In this document: in pieces, positions 18,517 through 26,285 of the stretch
Layout: every line of letters begins with the position of its first letter
Numbering within the stretch: position 1 is the stretch's first letter
Source: a virus
Direction: 5' to 3' (one strand)
IMG/VR virus record: IMGVR_UViG_3300024502_000010
Coordinates: 140,830 to 204,829 of that record
DNA length: 64,000 nt
Notes under the pieces: generated by a model
What the model was told of the DNA's origin: nothing
The model's input: the letters and a program-made list of their open reading frames with translations, nothing else
Database searches by the model: none
Program-made: the position numbers and the translations under genes

Positions 18517-19361
18517 GGCGTAATAAATTCTGAATATTTTTCTTGATTATCTACAATGTACTGTGGAAATGATTCATCTATAGGAACAGGAAAATAATTT
18601 ACACCTCTACCCAAAGGGTCTTTCTTTTCACTGACTATATCTTCGGCATTCACTATTATTGAAGGTTGAGCATCGGCACCTGCGACCATTTTTTGTTTAT
18701 ATCTTTCCACACCACCAAAATAACTCCAATGCCATCCACCATCTTGAATTCGATAAGATTCATTCCACATACTATCTCTCAGTTTGTCTATAGAAAGATT
18801 TTTTATTTTTTTCCAAGTACAAATTCTTGAACCTCTCCAATTATCATGATAATGAGTATTAAGATTATAATAAAATGCTCTCTGCATTGCAACATATAAA
18901 TTATTAGGATTAAACCAATTTAGATTTTCTAAAATTAATGGATTTACAATTTCATCAGCATCACTTGTTATAACAATATCATCATCAGTCACTCCTGCTT
19001 TTTCAATCGAGACTGCAGTATAATTTCTTGCATACATATCCCTTTGATAGGGGAGAGGAATATCAATATATCTTTGTCCACAATTTGGATCAATGTCTTC
19101 ATATGCAGTATGAAATTTTTGTTTTTCTAAAAATGCAGTAAAATCCACAGGGATTTCATCCATTACATCATGAATAACCTTATCGTTAAATTTGGAAAAA
19201 CGTTCTTTGTTCTCCAAATAATAAAGAGGTTTTTCATCACCCATAGTAGTATATGGACATTCTGTTATAACAAAATAATCCACATAGTCATAAAGGAGAT
19301 TGAAACGTATTTCAAGTATCTCTAACTCATTAAAAAATCTAAAGGAATCAAATATTTTCAT
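18507..19361 (-). CDS. Glycosyltransferase family 17
   Basis: The 284-residue GT17 protein begins IFDSFRFFNELEILEIRFNLL and has YVDYFVITECPYTTMG, RDMYARNYTA and DIVITSDADEIVNP (DxD site about residue 130). The family includes beta-1,4-mannosyl-glycoprotein GlcNAc-transferases and is common in large viruses and cyanophages. It overlaps its neighbours at both ends. Confidence 0.82.
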   Translation of the reverse strand: MKIFDSFRFFNELEILEIRFNLLYDYVDYFVITECPYTTMGDEKPLYYLENKERFSKFNDKVIHDVMDEIPVDFTAFLEKQKFHTAYEDIDPNCGQRYIDIPLPYQRDMYARNYTAVSIEKAGVTDDDIVITSDADEIVNPLILENLNWFNPNNLYVAMQRAFYYNLNTHYHDNWRGSRICTWKKIKNLSIDKLRDSMWNESYRIQDGGWHWSYFGGVERYKQKMVAGADAQPSIIVNAEDIVSEKKDPLGRGVNYFPVPIDESFPQYIVDNQEKYSEFITPWN

Positions 19362-20019
19362 AAATTTTTTCTCTGGACAAATAGGTTATCATTCTTTCAT
19401 TTGGACTATAATCTTTAATAGAATAAGAATAATCATTTTCATTATCGGAAAAAACCATATTACAAAAATCTCTTAAGGCAGCGGTTACTTGTCCCATATC
19501 ACAATCATCGATTAAGATATTTTCTATTCCCAATTTTCCACAATTTACCAAATCGGAAATAGCACATTCGTAACTATGTCCACCATCTACCCATGCCATA
19601 TCAAATGGAATGTCATCTGGGTTGTCAAAAGAAGTTAAAGTTTCTAAAGAATCTCCGGGAAAAAAAGTAATAAAATTTTCACCATAAAGTTCATTAATTG
19701 CATCAACACAAAGTTGACTTTCCTCATTAATACCAAAAGTATAAACTTTTACTTCAGGTATTTCTTTTTTAACAACGTAAGAATAAAATCCCTTAAAAGT
19801 TCCAATTTCCAAGATATACTTTGGTTGAATCTTTTGCAAATATTTTTTATGAAATTTTAATTGGTGAACCATATTTTCAGCTGTTCTCCAATTAAATAAT
19901 CCACCTTCACTATGATCAAACATTCCTTCCAATTTGGAAAGAAATTCATAATCATATTCCAGCAGTTCCGATTTAGATTCAAAATCTTGTTTTGTAATTT
20001 CGATAGTTCTAGTTGTCAT
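19348..20019 (-). CDS. Class I O-methyltransferase-like protein
   Basis: The 223-residue protein has motif I KYILEIGTFKGFYSYVV (about residue 66), then DMAWVDGGHSYECAISDL and NILIDDCDMGQ. The D-GGH-Y and DD pattern resembles CmcI/Methyltransf_24 enzymes. Likely a sugar O-methyltransferase. It abuts the epimerase gene directly. Confidence 0.75.
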   Translation of the reverse strand: MTTRTIEITKQDFESKSELLEYDYEFLSKLEGMFDHSEGGLFNWRTAENMVHQLKFHKKYLQKIQPKYILEIGTFKGFYSYVVKKEIPEVKVYTFGINEESQLCVDAINELYGENFITFFPGDSLETLTSFDNPDDIPFDMAWVDGGHSYECAISDLVNCGKLGIENILIDDCDMGQVTAALRDFCNMVFSDNENDYSYSIKDYSPNERMITYLSREKIYENI

Positions 20020-21012
20020 TTAATTTCTCCAATAATCGTAAATGTCTTTAGTAACTTCATATTCCATACTCTTCACTTTTCTATTCGGTTGCTTCATAGC
20101 CCAGATAAACATACTTTCAATTAGTTCTTCAAGTTTTGTTTCATCCCTGAATTCTAACATACTTTTTGCTTTTGTATGATCACAATATGCGTGCTTAACT
20201 TCATGTCTTGGTTCACCATGTTCAATAGGAACTTCATATCCATATTTCTTACCAATCTTCTGTACGGTTTCAGCAACCTCATTCAAAGTAAAATGTTTAT
20301 CGGCACCAATATTAAAAATTTCTCCATCATATTCTGTAAGAAGTTTATCAAATGGTTCCATATAATATTTGATATCGGAGAAAGCACGAGTCTGTTCCCC
20401 ATCACCATAAACAAGAATTGGTTGACCATTCAAAGTTTTGCGAATGAAAATACCAATCACATTTCGATAACGGTCCCAAATGTTTTGGTAAATTCCAAGA
20501 ACATTATGAGGACGAACAATATTGTATCGAAGTCCAAACTGTTCGTGAGCTAATTTTAAATCACACTCGACAGCATACTTAGCAATACCATATGGGTCAA
20601 TTGGTTGAGGACGCTTATCTTCAGTGAATGGTGGTTCTTGCTCACCATAGACTGCCATACTAGAGGTGAAAATCATTTTAGTATCGTGCTTGATACATTC
20701 ATTAATTAAATTGGCAGAACAAATAAGATTGTTTCTATAGTTATAGTTTCGAATAAAAGGTGATAGTCCTTCAGCAGCATATGCAGCAAAATGCAAAAGG
20801 ACATCTGGTTTATGTTCTTCGAACAATTCAACTACTTTTTTTCTCCTTTCAAGATCAAATTTTGCAAATGTAAAATTTTCTGCCTTTGGAAGAAACGCTT
20901 TATATCCACCAGAAAGATCATCAATACCTATTACCTTATGACCGTTCGCTAAAAGATGTCGAGTATAATTGGACCCAAGGAGTCCCGCGCATCCAGTAAC
21001 AAATATCTTCAT
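20020..21012 (-). CDS. NAD-dependent sugar-nucleotide epimerase (GalE-like SDR)
   Basis: The 330-residue extended SDR has TGCAGLLGSNYTRHLL (nucleotide binding), HFAAYAAEGLS, a catalytic Ser block (IFTSSMAVYGEQ) and YGIAKYAVE (Y-x3-K). It resembles UDP-glucose 4-epimerases. It overlaps the next SDR gene by 4 bases. Exact substrate cannot be read from sequence. Confidence 0.85.
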   Translation of the reverse strand: MKIFVTGCAGLLGSNYTRHLLANGHKVIGIDDLSGGYKAFLPKAENFTFAKFDLERRKKVVELFEEHKPDVLLHFAAYAAEGLSPFIRNYNYRNNLICSANLINECIKHDTKMIFTSSMAVYGEQEPPFTEDKRPQPIDPYGIAKYAVECDLKLAHEQFGLRYNIVRPHNVLGIYQNIWDRYRNVIGIFIRKTLNGQPILVYGDGEQTRAFSDIKYYMEPFDKLLTEYDGEIFNIGADKHFTLNEVAETVQKIGKKYGYEVPIEHGEPRHEVKHAYCDHTKAKSMLEFRDETKLEELIESMFIWAMKQPNRKVKSMEYEVTKDIYDYWRN

Positions 21013-21860
21013 AGATAATCTCCTTTCATTGCTTCAAATACTTTAGCAATACCTTGATCAATTGTGGTTTTAGGGGTCCACCATTTCATCAAATAGGTAT
21101 CTGGTCTATTTCTTTTATCCATCTGTACACTATCTTTTTGATCAGATGGTTGAACTTTTACATCATACTTTCCGATCAAATTAAATTGTCCACAAATAAT
21201 ACTTGCAATGTCAATGATTTTTGTTGACTTAAAGCTTGTAATATGAAGATTATCTTCTGAGGTAAATTCATTATAGTTTTCCATAATTGCCTCAAGTGCT
21301 TCGCAGCAGTCTTCAGCATATAGAAACTCCCGTTCTTCCTGACCATCAGTAAGCATATCAATTGCACCAGTCTCAAATCCTTTACGGATGAAGTCTGTGA
21401 TAACATGTGCTTTGTCATGGTCCTTTTCGATACCATATACATTCCAGAACTTAACAATAAGTCCATTAAGAGATTTGGTATAAAGTTCTCCAACATTTTT
21501 GAGTACCCCATATGGAGAGTAACTCATGTTGCTCATTTGAGATGATGCAAATACAAATCTCTTATTATACTTTTTAAGAAGTCCAAATGCATTTGCCATC
21601 AAGCGAGCGTTATTATCAATGAACTGGAAAGTATGTTGATACTTCTTCAGGTAACGAGACCCACCAACATCAAATGCAAGAAAGAATACAAAGTCTGCAG
21701 TCTCAATTGCATTCTCAAGATATTGATTCGGTATCACAGTCATATCATGATTGGGTGTTTCCACCTTATCAAAGTCAATAACAGTATGACCTTTTTCTCG
21801 AAGATACTCCGAAAGGTAGGCACCAATTTGCCCACTGGAACCAAGAATAGTAATTTTCAT
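21009..21860 (-). CDS. NAD-dependent epimerase/dehydratase (SDR)
   Basis: The 283-residue SDR has ILGSSGQIGAYLSEYLREKGH, VFASSQMSNM (catalytic Ser region) and YGVLKNVGE (Y-x3-K), with NVYGIEKDHDKAHVITDF. It is shorter than typical GalE and probably acts on a different nucleotide sugar. Confidence 0.82.
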   Translation of the reverse strand: MKITILGSSGQIGAYLSEYLREKGHTVIDFDKVETPNHDMTVIPNQYLENAIETADFVFFLAFDVGGSRYLKKYQHTFQFIDNNARLMANAFGLLKKYNKRFVFASSQMSNMSYSPYGVLKNVGELYTKSLNGLIVKFWNVYGIEKDHDKAHVITDFIRKGFETGAIDMLTDGQEEREFLYAEDCCEALEAIMENYNEFTSEDNLHITSFKSTKIIDIASIICGQFNLIGKYDVKVQPSDQKDSVQMDKRNRPDTYLMKWWTPKTTIDQGIAKVFEAMKGDYL

Positions 21861-22600
21861 TCTACATCAACCATAACTTCATGAGATTCAAATGTATAAT
21901 CATCCGAATACTTATCTATGTCTTCTATTAGAGTGTTCATATATCGCGTATCTTCAACCATCATATCTCTTGTCGGTTGAAGAATCATCTGATATTTTTT
22001 AAAATTATTTTCTACCAAATATTCATCTAACTCACCACCAGTATTTGCATTTTCATAGTCATCAGATTCATCATATTCAGAATCAATGAAGACGACATTT
22101 TTAATGTGGTCACCAAGACTCTTAATAACATTAAGATCGTTACCCTGCGTGTCAGTTTTTAAGACTTCTACTACATCATAATCAATATTATCCAATATAG
22201 ACTTTAAAGAAATGACATCCACATTATACACATTTTCTGTAGAATTCTCAAACCTACCCTTTGGTTTGAGTAGTGAAGAACATCCTGGATTATTTGGCCA
22301 AACATCCCAACCAAATCCATAAAATTCTTTTGTAGTTGGTTCTTCAACATTATCAATTGCAGCTTCGATAAGATAGAATCTATCTCCACCTCTTGTTCTA
22401 ACTAAAAGTTCCTTTAGGGAAGAACAATTTTCTGGGTGGGGTTCAATACCAATAACAAAAACATCATCAATAAAATTAATCCATCGTTTAGATCTTCCCA
22501 TATCACAGGAAAGACCCACATCAATTCTAAGTTTTAGTCCAGATTTAAGTTTTTGATTAATATAATCAAAGTCGATATCCAAATCATTCTTTACTGTCAC
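21857..22600 (-). CDS. FkbM-family methyltransferase
   Basis: The 247-residue protein fits FkbM methyltransferases: RIDVGLSCDMGRSKRWIN, VIGIEPHPENCSSLKELL and VVEVLKTDTQGNDLNVIKSLG (the D-x-Q-G-x-D motif). Members O-methylate sugars. Overlaps the epimerases on both sides (4 and 17 bases). Confidence 0.82.
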   Translation of the reverse strand: MTVKNDLDIDFDYINQKLKSGLKLRIDVGLSCDMGRSKRWINFIDDVFVIGIEPHPENCSSLKELLVRTRGGDRFYLIEAAIDNVEEPTTKEFYGFGWDVWPNNPGCSSLLKPKGRFENSTENVYNVDVISLKSILDNIDYDVVEVLKTDTQGNDLNVIKSLGDHIKNVVFIDSEYDESDDYENANTGGELDEYLVENNFKKYQMILQPTRDMMVEDTRYMNTLIEDIDKYSDDYTFESHEVMVDVE

Positions 22601-23696
22601 CTTTCACCTCTTCCACCTTTTTCATTTGCGTATTAATCCACTCATAAGTCTTGCGGATACCTTCTTCCAGAGTCTGTGAATAATCCCAACCAAGTTTTTC
22701 GCGAATCAAATCATTATTTGAATTGCGTCCACGAACTCCAAGAGGACCATCAATATGATTCTTCTCTACGACTTTACCTGCAACTTTAGCAGCAGTATCT
22801 ACGAGTTGATTAATGGTTACCATTTCTTCGGAACCAATATTAACAGGTCCGATGAAATCACTATTCATCATTCTGCGGGTTGCTTCGATGCATTCATCAA
22901 TATACAGGAAGGAACGAGTTTGTAGCCCGTCTCCCCACACCTCGATGGTTCCACCTTCCTCTGAAAGGTAGGCAACTTTACGACAGATTGCTGCGGGTGC
23001 TTTTTCTCTACCACCAGTCCAGGTTCCTTCAGGTCCAAAGATATTATGATACCTAGCAACCCGCACAGGAATACCATAGTTGCGGTGATAAGCGAAGAAG
23101 AGTCTCTCTGAGAAGAGTTTTTCCCAACCATACTCGGAATCTGGGTTAGCAGGATAAGCGGACTCTTCACGACAATCGGGATTGTCTGGATCTAATTGAT
23201 TATGTTCTGGATACATACAAGCAGATCCAGAATAGAAAATTTTAGTTTTATAATCTAATACTGGGCGAACACAAGCGGTGCCATTATCAACACCATCAAA
23301 AGTTTCATTCAATTGACGCTGTGCTTCAAGAACATTTAAGTTGATGGTTGCAGAGTTGTGCATAATATCAGCATCATTTTCTCCAGTGAAAACAAATCCT
23401 GCACCGCCCATATCAGCAGCGAACTGATAGATTTCATGGAAGGGTAGAATATATCGATAAGGAACTGAGTTATAAAAGTTTCCTTGCTCTCCTTTAAATT
23501 CAAGAACACGGCGAACAAAGTTCATATCCCTCAGGTCTCCCTGAATGAATTCATCTGCTTCAGAAATTGAAAATTCTGGATACTTGAGGTCTACACCACG
23601 CACCCAATAACCTTCAGACTTTAATCTTCTTACCATATGACTTCCAATAAAGCCACCAGCACCTAACACAAGTGCCGTTTTCTTGTACTCACTCAT
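22584..23696 (-). CDS. GDP-mannose 3,5-epimerase-like SDR
   Basis: The 370-residue SDR has LVLGAGGFIGSHMVRRLKSEGY, QFAADMGGAGFVFT (typical of GDP-mannose 3,5-epimerase), FYSGSACMYPE and YGWEKLFSERL. The start is the MSEYKK Met at 23696; 46 upstream codons in the open frame run through a terminator and are not likely to be translated. First gene of the 17.6-kb glycan cluster. Confidence 0.87.
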   Translation of the reverse strand: MSEYKKTALVLGAGGFIGSHMVRRLKSEGYWVRGVDLKYPEFSISEADEFIQGDLRDMNFVRRVLEFKGEQGNFYNSVPYRYILPFHEIYQFAADMGGAGFVFTGENDADIMHNSATINLNVLEAQRQLNETFDGVDNGTACVRPVLDYKTKIFYSGSACMYPEHNQLDPDNPDCREESAYPANPDSEYGWEKLFSERLFFAYHRNYGIPVRVARYHNIFGPEGTWTGGREKAPAAICRKVAYLSEEGGTIEVWGDGLQTRSFLYIDECIEATRRMMNSDFIGPVNIGSEEMVTINQLVDTAAKVAGKVVEKNHIDGPLGVRGRNSNNDLIREKLGWDYSQTLEEGIRKTYEWINTQMKKVEEVKGDSKE

Positions 23697-23729
23697 AGAC
23701 CAATAAATTTCTCTTAGTATATAGTATAC

Positions 23730-23758
23730 AAAAAAAGAGGAGTTTATGCAACTCCTCT
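23730..23758 (-). terminator. Intrinsic terminator upstream of the glycan cluster
   Basis: The stem AGAGGAGT/ACTCCTCT has a 7-base loop and a T-tract of seven on the minus strand. It separates the 24-28 kb small-gene block from the glycan cluster. Confidence 0.82.
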
Positions 23759-23895
23759 TATGTAACTCAGGCTCGCCACTTGCCCTTTGACTGGAGGCAA
23801 GAAACCAGGCGGGAGAGAGTCCCATCCGCACCAATTGCCCTTGAGAGAGGCAATAAACTCATAATAGGGTCATTTTGACTCCACCAGTATAAGTT
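23759..23895 (-). other. Structured gap with two look-alike hairpins and a weak 31-aa ORF
   Basis: The gap holds two related stem-loops on the minus strand, CTTGCC/GGCAAG (about 23778-23800) and ATTGCC/GGCAAT (about 23833-23853). A 31-codon frame (23767-23862, MSLLPLSRAIG...) spans both but has no supporting context. I cannot assign a function; a structured leader or degraded gene is possible. Confidence 0.3.
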
Positions 23896-24132
23896 TTAAG
23901 TCGTTCCAGGACTAAAGAAAAGTTGGGTTAACTTTGATATCTCGGTAATACCAAAGAATGCACATAAGAATAGTACATCCCAAAGTTTAAGTTTAATAGC
24001 AAAGGGTACTGTGAGTAATCCTCCAACAACCTTTATCATTAAACCATATTTAAATTCTCCCCATAGCATAGTTTGATAACCAATTATGAGGAGAATGTTT
24101 CCAATCCAACGAAGTAGATCAGATTTTGCCAT
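23896..24132 (-). CDS. Small membrane protein (about two to three helices)
   Basis: The 78-residue protein is mostly hydrophobic (WIGNILLIIGYQTML, IKVVGGLLTVPFAIKL, WDVLFLCAFFGIT), so it is probably an inner-membrane protein. I do not recognise a family. It follows the oxygenase gene after 28 bases. Confidence 0.7.
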   Translation of the reverse strand: MAKSDLLRWIGNILLIIGYQTMLWGEFKYGLMIKVVGGLLTVPFAIKLKLWDVLFLCAFFGITEISKLTQLFFSPGTT

Positions 24133-24160
24133 AAGGGGTTGCTCCCGACCAGTGCGCTTT

Positions 24161-24817
24161 TTAAGTCATCCCGGGACTTTCACCCATCATTGGACCATGC
24201 ATATACTTGAGATTAAAAGTCATAACATATCTATCAAAATCAGAATTGCTTTCTTCTGTTTTGTGATTTACCCATCCAGGAAAGATTACAAGTTCATTTG
24301 TTTTAACAGGAACTTCAATCCAAGGATACTGATATTTTACTTGTTTAGAGAAAGCAGATTCTACGACATCATTTGCCCTATGATATTCTAATGGATCTCT
24401 TATCAAGAGATTTCCACTATTTGGTGGACAATGAAGGTAAGAACTAACAACAATATCAACAAATTGATGCTTGTGTTCTACAGTTCTTCCCCCTTTAGAA
24501 TGACGATTAATCCAAGAATTTGCTACTTCAATTGGTTGATTGGAGAGACCAAATTCTTTGAGAATGTAAGGCATATTTGCATTCAAAAATTGAATGTATT
24601 TCCTATTCTCTGTCCAAGTATGAGGTTGCCCATTGATATTATGTATAACAGTAGATGTTGCTTCTCCTTTTTCTAAGGGTACTTGTTCTTTTTGATTTTT
24701 AGAATAGTCTACTGTCTCATCCGCTTTTGCTTTTAGACTATATTCGAAATTAAAATCGTAATAAAGTTTAATAGCTACTTCGGAACAAATTTTTATTCGT
24801 TCAATATGATTTAACAT
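24161..24817 (-). CDS. 2OG-Fe(II) oxygenase
   Basis: The 218-residue protein fits the non-heme 2-oxoglutarate dioxygenases that are frequent in cyanophages. Seen: VEHKHQFVDIVVSSYLHCP (H-x-[D/Q] iron motif), the beta strand GNLLIRDPL, LVIFPGWVNHKTEESNSDFDRYVMTFN (distal His and the 2OG-binding Arg). The substrate is unknown; protein or nucleic-acid hydroxylation are both possible. Confidence 0.85.
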   Translation of the reverse strand: MLNHIERIKICSEVAIKLYYDFNFEYSLKAKADETVDYSKNQKEQVPLEKGEATSTVIHNINGQPHTWTENRKYIQFLNANMPYILKEFGLSNQPIEVANSWINRHSKGGRTVEHKHQFVDIVVSSYLHCPPNSGNLLIRDPLEYHRANDVVESAFSKQVKYQYPWIEVPVKTNELVIFPGWVNHKTEESNSDFDRYVMTFNLKYMHGPMMGESPGMT

Positions 24818-24822
24818 TTTAA

Positions 24823-25071
24823 TTAATCTTCATCGTCTTTCACATAACAAGGAACACGGTCTGGGTCCAACCATTTAGCATATTCAATATCCTCCATTGC
24901 AGTAGAGCATTGTAGAACATTATCAAAAAGATAAATGTCATTCCAGCGTTTGGTGTACTCATTTTGTTTTTGGAGACGGTAATCGGGTTTACCGTTAATC
25001 TCAAGAATACCAACTTCTACGAAGCGATATCCTTCTCGTTCCAAAAGAACCTTAGGAAGTCGTGTTGTCAT
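24823..25071 (-). CDS. Hypothetical protein (82 aa)
   Basis: I do not recognise this soluble, charged 82-residue protein (GYRFVEVGILEINGKPDYRLQKQNEYTKRW). Its start overlaps the stop of the upstream gene by 4 bases and it ends 5 bases before the oxygenase gene, so it belongs to that operon. Confidence 0.65.
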   Translation of the reverse strand: MTTRLPKVLLEREGYRFVEVGILEINGKPDYRLQKQNEYTKRWNDIYLFDNVLQCSTAMEDIEYAKWLDPDRVPCYVKDDED

Positions 25072-25283
25072 GCAACTTCAACGGATTCAAGATCAGCAAG
25101 AACATATTCCATAAGCATCTCATAATCATCCAGTGGATCACCAGAGAATACTACACCCTCATTCTCATAAAAACGACGAACCTTTTTATAGAGTTTAGGA
25201 TTCTTTACATCAAGGTAGAAGTCACCGTTTGCTGCACCACGAAGGGTTTGAACGTCTTTCTTGAATTTTGCTGTGAGAGTCAT
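25068..25283 (-). CDS. Hypothetical protein (71 aa)
   Basis: This small acidic 71-residue protein (KLYKKVRRFYENEGVVFSGDPLDDYEMLMEYVLADLE) has no motif I recognise. It is the first gene after a sigma70 promoter (25306-25335) that directly follows tRNA-Met. Confidence 0.65.
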   Translation of the reverse strand: MTLTAKFKKDVQTLRGAANGDFYLDVKNPKLYKKVRRFYENEGVVFSGDPLDDYEMLMEYVLADLESVEVA

Positions 25284-25305
25284 TGTTTTGAATGTTGACC
25301 TTAGT

Positions 25306-25335
25306 ATTATAAGGGTTTGACAGGTAATCTGTCAA
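25306..25335 (-). promoter_or_regulatory. Sigma70 promoter with palindrome at the -35
   Basis: TTGACA (25330-25335) and TATAAT (25306-25311) have an 18-base spacer. A perfect 7-bp inverted repeat, TTGACAG/CTGTCAA (25317-25335), covers the -35, so an operator or attenuating hairpin is possible. It starts one base after the tRNA-Met 3' end. Confidence 0.75.
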
Positions 25336-25336
25336 G

Positions 25337-25409
25337 TGCTCCTTGCGTGGATCGAACACGCCTCAGGCGAATTATGAGTTCGCTGCATTCACCAGATTGC
25401 TAAAGGAGC
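25337..25409 (-). tRNA. tRNA-Met (CAT)
   Basis: It has acceptor GCTCCTT/AAGGAGC, T8, D stem GCA/TGC, anticodon stem GCGAA/TTCGC with loop CTCATAA (CAT), and a T arm with loop TTCGATC; discriminator A. No encoded CCA. It could also be a CAT tRNA modified to read AUA (Ile). Confidence 0.88.
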
Positions 25410-25413
25410 AAGG

Positions 25414-25501
25414 TACGAGTGGGTGGATTCGAACCACCTCAAAGCCGCTAATCTGGCGGAAAGAGTTTATAAGACTCCTCTGACTACCAAGTCTCACTCG
25501 C
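25414..25501 (-). tRNA. Atypical class II tRNA (Leu-like body, anticodon folds as TAT)
   Basis: Acceptor GCGAGTG pairs with CACTCGT (one G-T), T arm AGGTGG/CCACC with loop TTCGAAT is normal and there is a long variable arm (CCGCC/GGCGG type), so this is a class II molecule. The D arm is shortened, position 8 is A, and the anticodon stem GGAGT/ACTCT leaves loop CTTATAA, which reads TAT (Ile), not a Leu or Ser anticodon. May be a decaying tRNA-Leu. Confidence 0.6.
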
Positions 25502-25506
25502 TTAAA

Positions 25507-25544
25507 TTCAGGTCTATTATAGAGGACCTGAAACTCTGTGTCAA
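25507..25544 (-). promoter_or_regulatory. Perfect sigma70 promoter with the -10 inside a palindrome
   Basis: TTGACA (25539-25544), 17 bases, TATAAT (25516-25521). The 8-bp inverted repeat TTCAGGTC/GACCTGAA (25507-25514 and 25525-25532) has the -10 in its centre, an arrangement expected for a repressor operator. Drives the class II tRNA and tRNA-Met. The -35 overlaps the stop of the Phd-like gene. Confidence 0.82.
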
Positions 25545-25771
25545 CAACCTTCTTCGTGGTCGGTATGTATTCGTATCACATCGTCGTCCACTTTAGATTC
25601 TACTGCAAACTTTATGGTTTCGTTGTATGGAACTATCACTGCGTTTCTTTCTCCGTCAGTAATGACAAATGATTCACCATTTTCTACTCTTTCTATTAGG
25701 TTGTCAAAATCTTCTTGAAACTCTTGAACTGTAAACTTTTGGAGATCTGAAAGTTCTGGATACATTTTCAT
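25541..25771 (-). CDS. Phd/YefM-like antitoxin-fold protein, no toxin partner seen
   Basis: The 76-residue protein has the Phd pattern: FTVQEFQEDFDNLIERVENGESFVITDGERNAVIVPY, as in antitoxins that bind DNA with the N-terminal domain. There is no adjacent toxin gene. The gene ends in a promoter with a strong palindrome, which could be its operator (inference), and follows tRNA-Pro. It could regulate phage genes or neutralise a host toxin. Confidence 0.7.
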   Translation of the reverse strand: MKMYPELSDLQKFTVQEFQEDFDNLIERVENGESFVITDGERNAVIVPYNETIKFAVESKVDDDVIRIHTDHEEGC

Positions 25772-25789
25772 AAAGTGAAGTTTTATGAG

Positions 25790-25865
25790 TCCGGATATTC
25801 AGATTTGAACTGAAATTATTCCTGCTCCCAAAGCAGGTGCCATGACCAAGTTAGGCGATATCCGG
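25790..25865 (-). tRNA. tRNA-Pro (TGG)
   Basis: Acceptor CCGGATA/TATCCGG, T8, D stem GCC/GGC, anticodon stem CCTGC/GCAGG with loop TTTGGGA, T stem TTCAG/CTGAA with loop TTCAAAT, discriminator A. 76 bases. Confidence 0.92.
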
Positions 25866-25887
25866 TTATTTGTTTTTATGTATAAAC

Positions 25888-25916
25888 ATAATACCAGCGA
25901 ATGGTACGATTGTCAA
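25888..25916 (-). promoter_or_regulatory. Sigma70 promoter upstream of tRNA-Pro
   Basis: TTGACA (25911-25916), 17 bases, TATTAT (25888-25893). A short inverted repeat TACCA/TGGTA (25892-25896, 25902-25906) lies in the spacer. It drives tRNA-Pro and the Phd-like gene. Confidence 0.72.
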
Positions 25917-25978
25917 CCCACATCCACAAAGAAAAAGAAAGAAAGGACTTGCTGCTAGGGTTTCAACCAAGTGGAAAA

Positions 25979-26206
25979 TCATCTTCCTCTCCAGTTCTTG
26001 TATTCATAATACATGTATTGGTCTGCTTCGTCAAGCCCCTGTAAAGGAGCTTGACAATCCCAATATGACCATTCAATACAGAACTGTTTAATATGTATAT
26101 CATTAGAAGCAGTTTTTACTCCATACATTCTTGAAAAGGCAGACATTGCAAACCAATATCTCTGCCTAATGTGCGGTTCCATTTCCCTTATAGTCTTTGG
26201 AGTCAT
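25979..26206 (-). CDS. Hypothetical protein (75 aa)
   Basis: I use the MTPKTI start at 26206. The soluble protein is rich in aromatic residues (HIRQRYWFAMSAFSRMYGVKTASN, QYMYYEYKNWRGR). No family recognised. It overlaps the 39-aa gene upstream by 41 bases, in a different frame. Confidence 0.55.
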   Translation of the reverse strand: MTPKTIREMEPHIRQRYWFAMSAFSRMYGVKTASNDIHIKQFCIEWSYWDCQAPLQGLDEADQYMYYEYKNWRGR

Positions 26207-26285
26207 AGTATCCGCCTCTTGTTCCGAAATAGAGTGTAGATAATACAAATGGAATAGCAACAAAAATAAGTGCTTTACCTAACAT
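26166..26285 (-). CDS. 39-aa membrane micro-protein
   Basis: ATG 26285, stop 26166. An N-terminal hydrophobic helix (ALIFVAIPFVLSTLYF) is followed by a polar Tyr/Gly-rich tail. Its ATG lies inside the end of gnd, and its 3' end overlaps the next gene by 41 bases. Hydrophobicity and the tight junction support coding, but both overlaps leave doubt. Confidence 0.45.
   Translation of the reverse strand: MLGKALIFVAIPFVLSTLYFGTRGGYYDSKDYKGNGTAH

Noticed and set aside
23697-23834. Longer N-terminus for the GDP-mannose epimerase-like gene
   Set aside because: The extra 46 codons run through the terminator hairpin and lack resemblance to SDR proteins.
23767-23862. 31-aa protein-coding gene
   Set aside because: No overlap with neighbours, no motif, and the sequence is better explained by paired hairpins.
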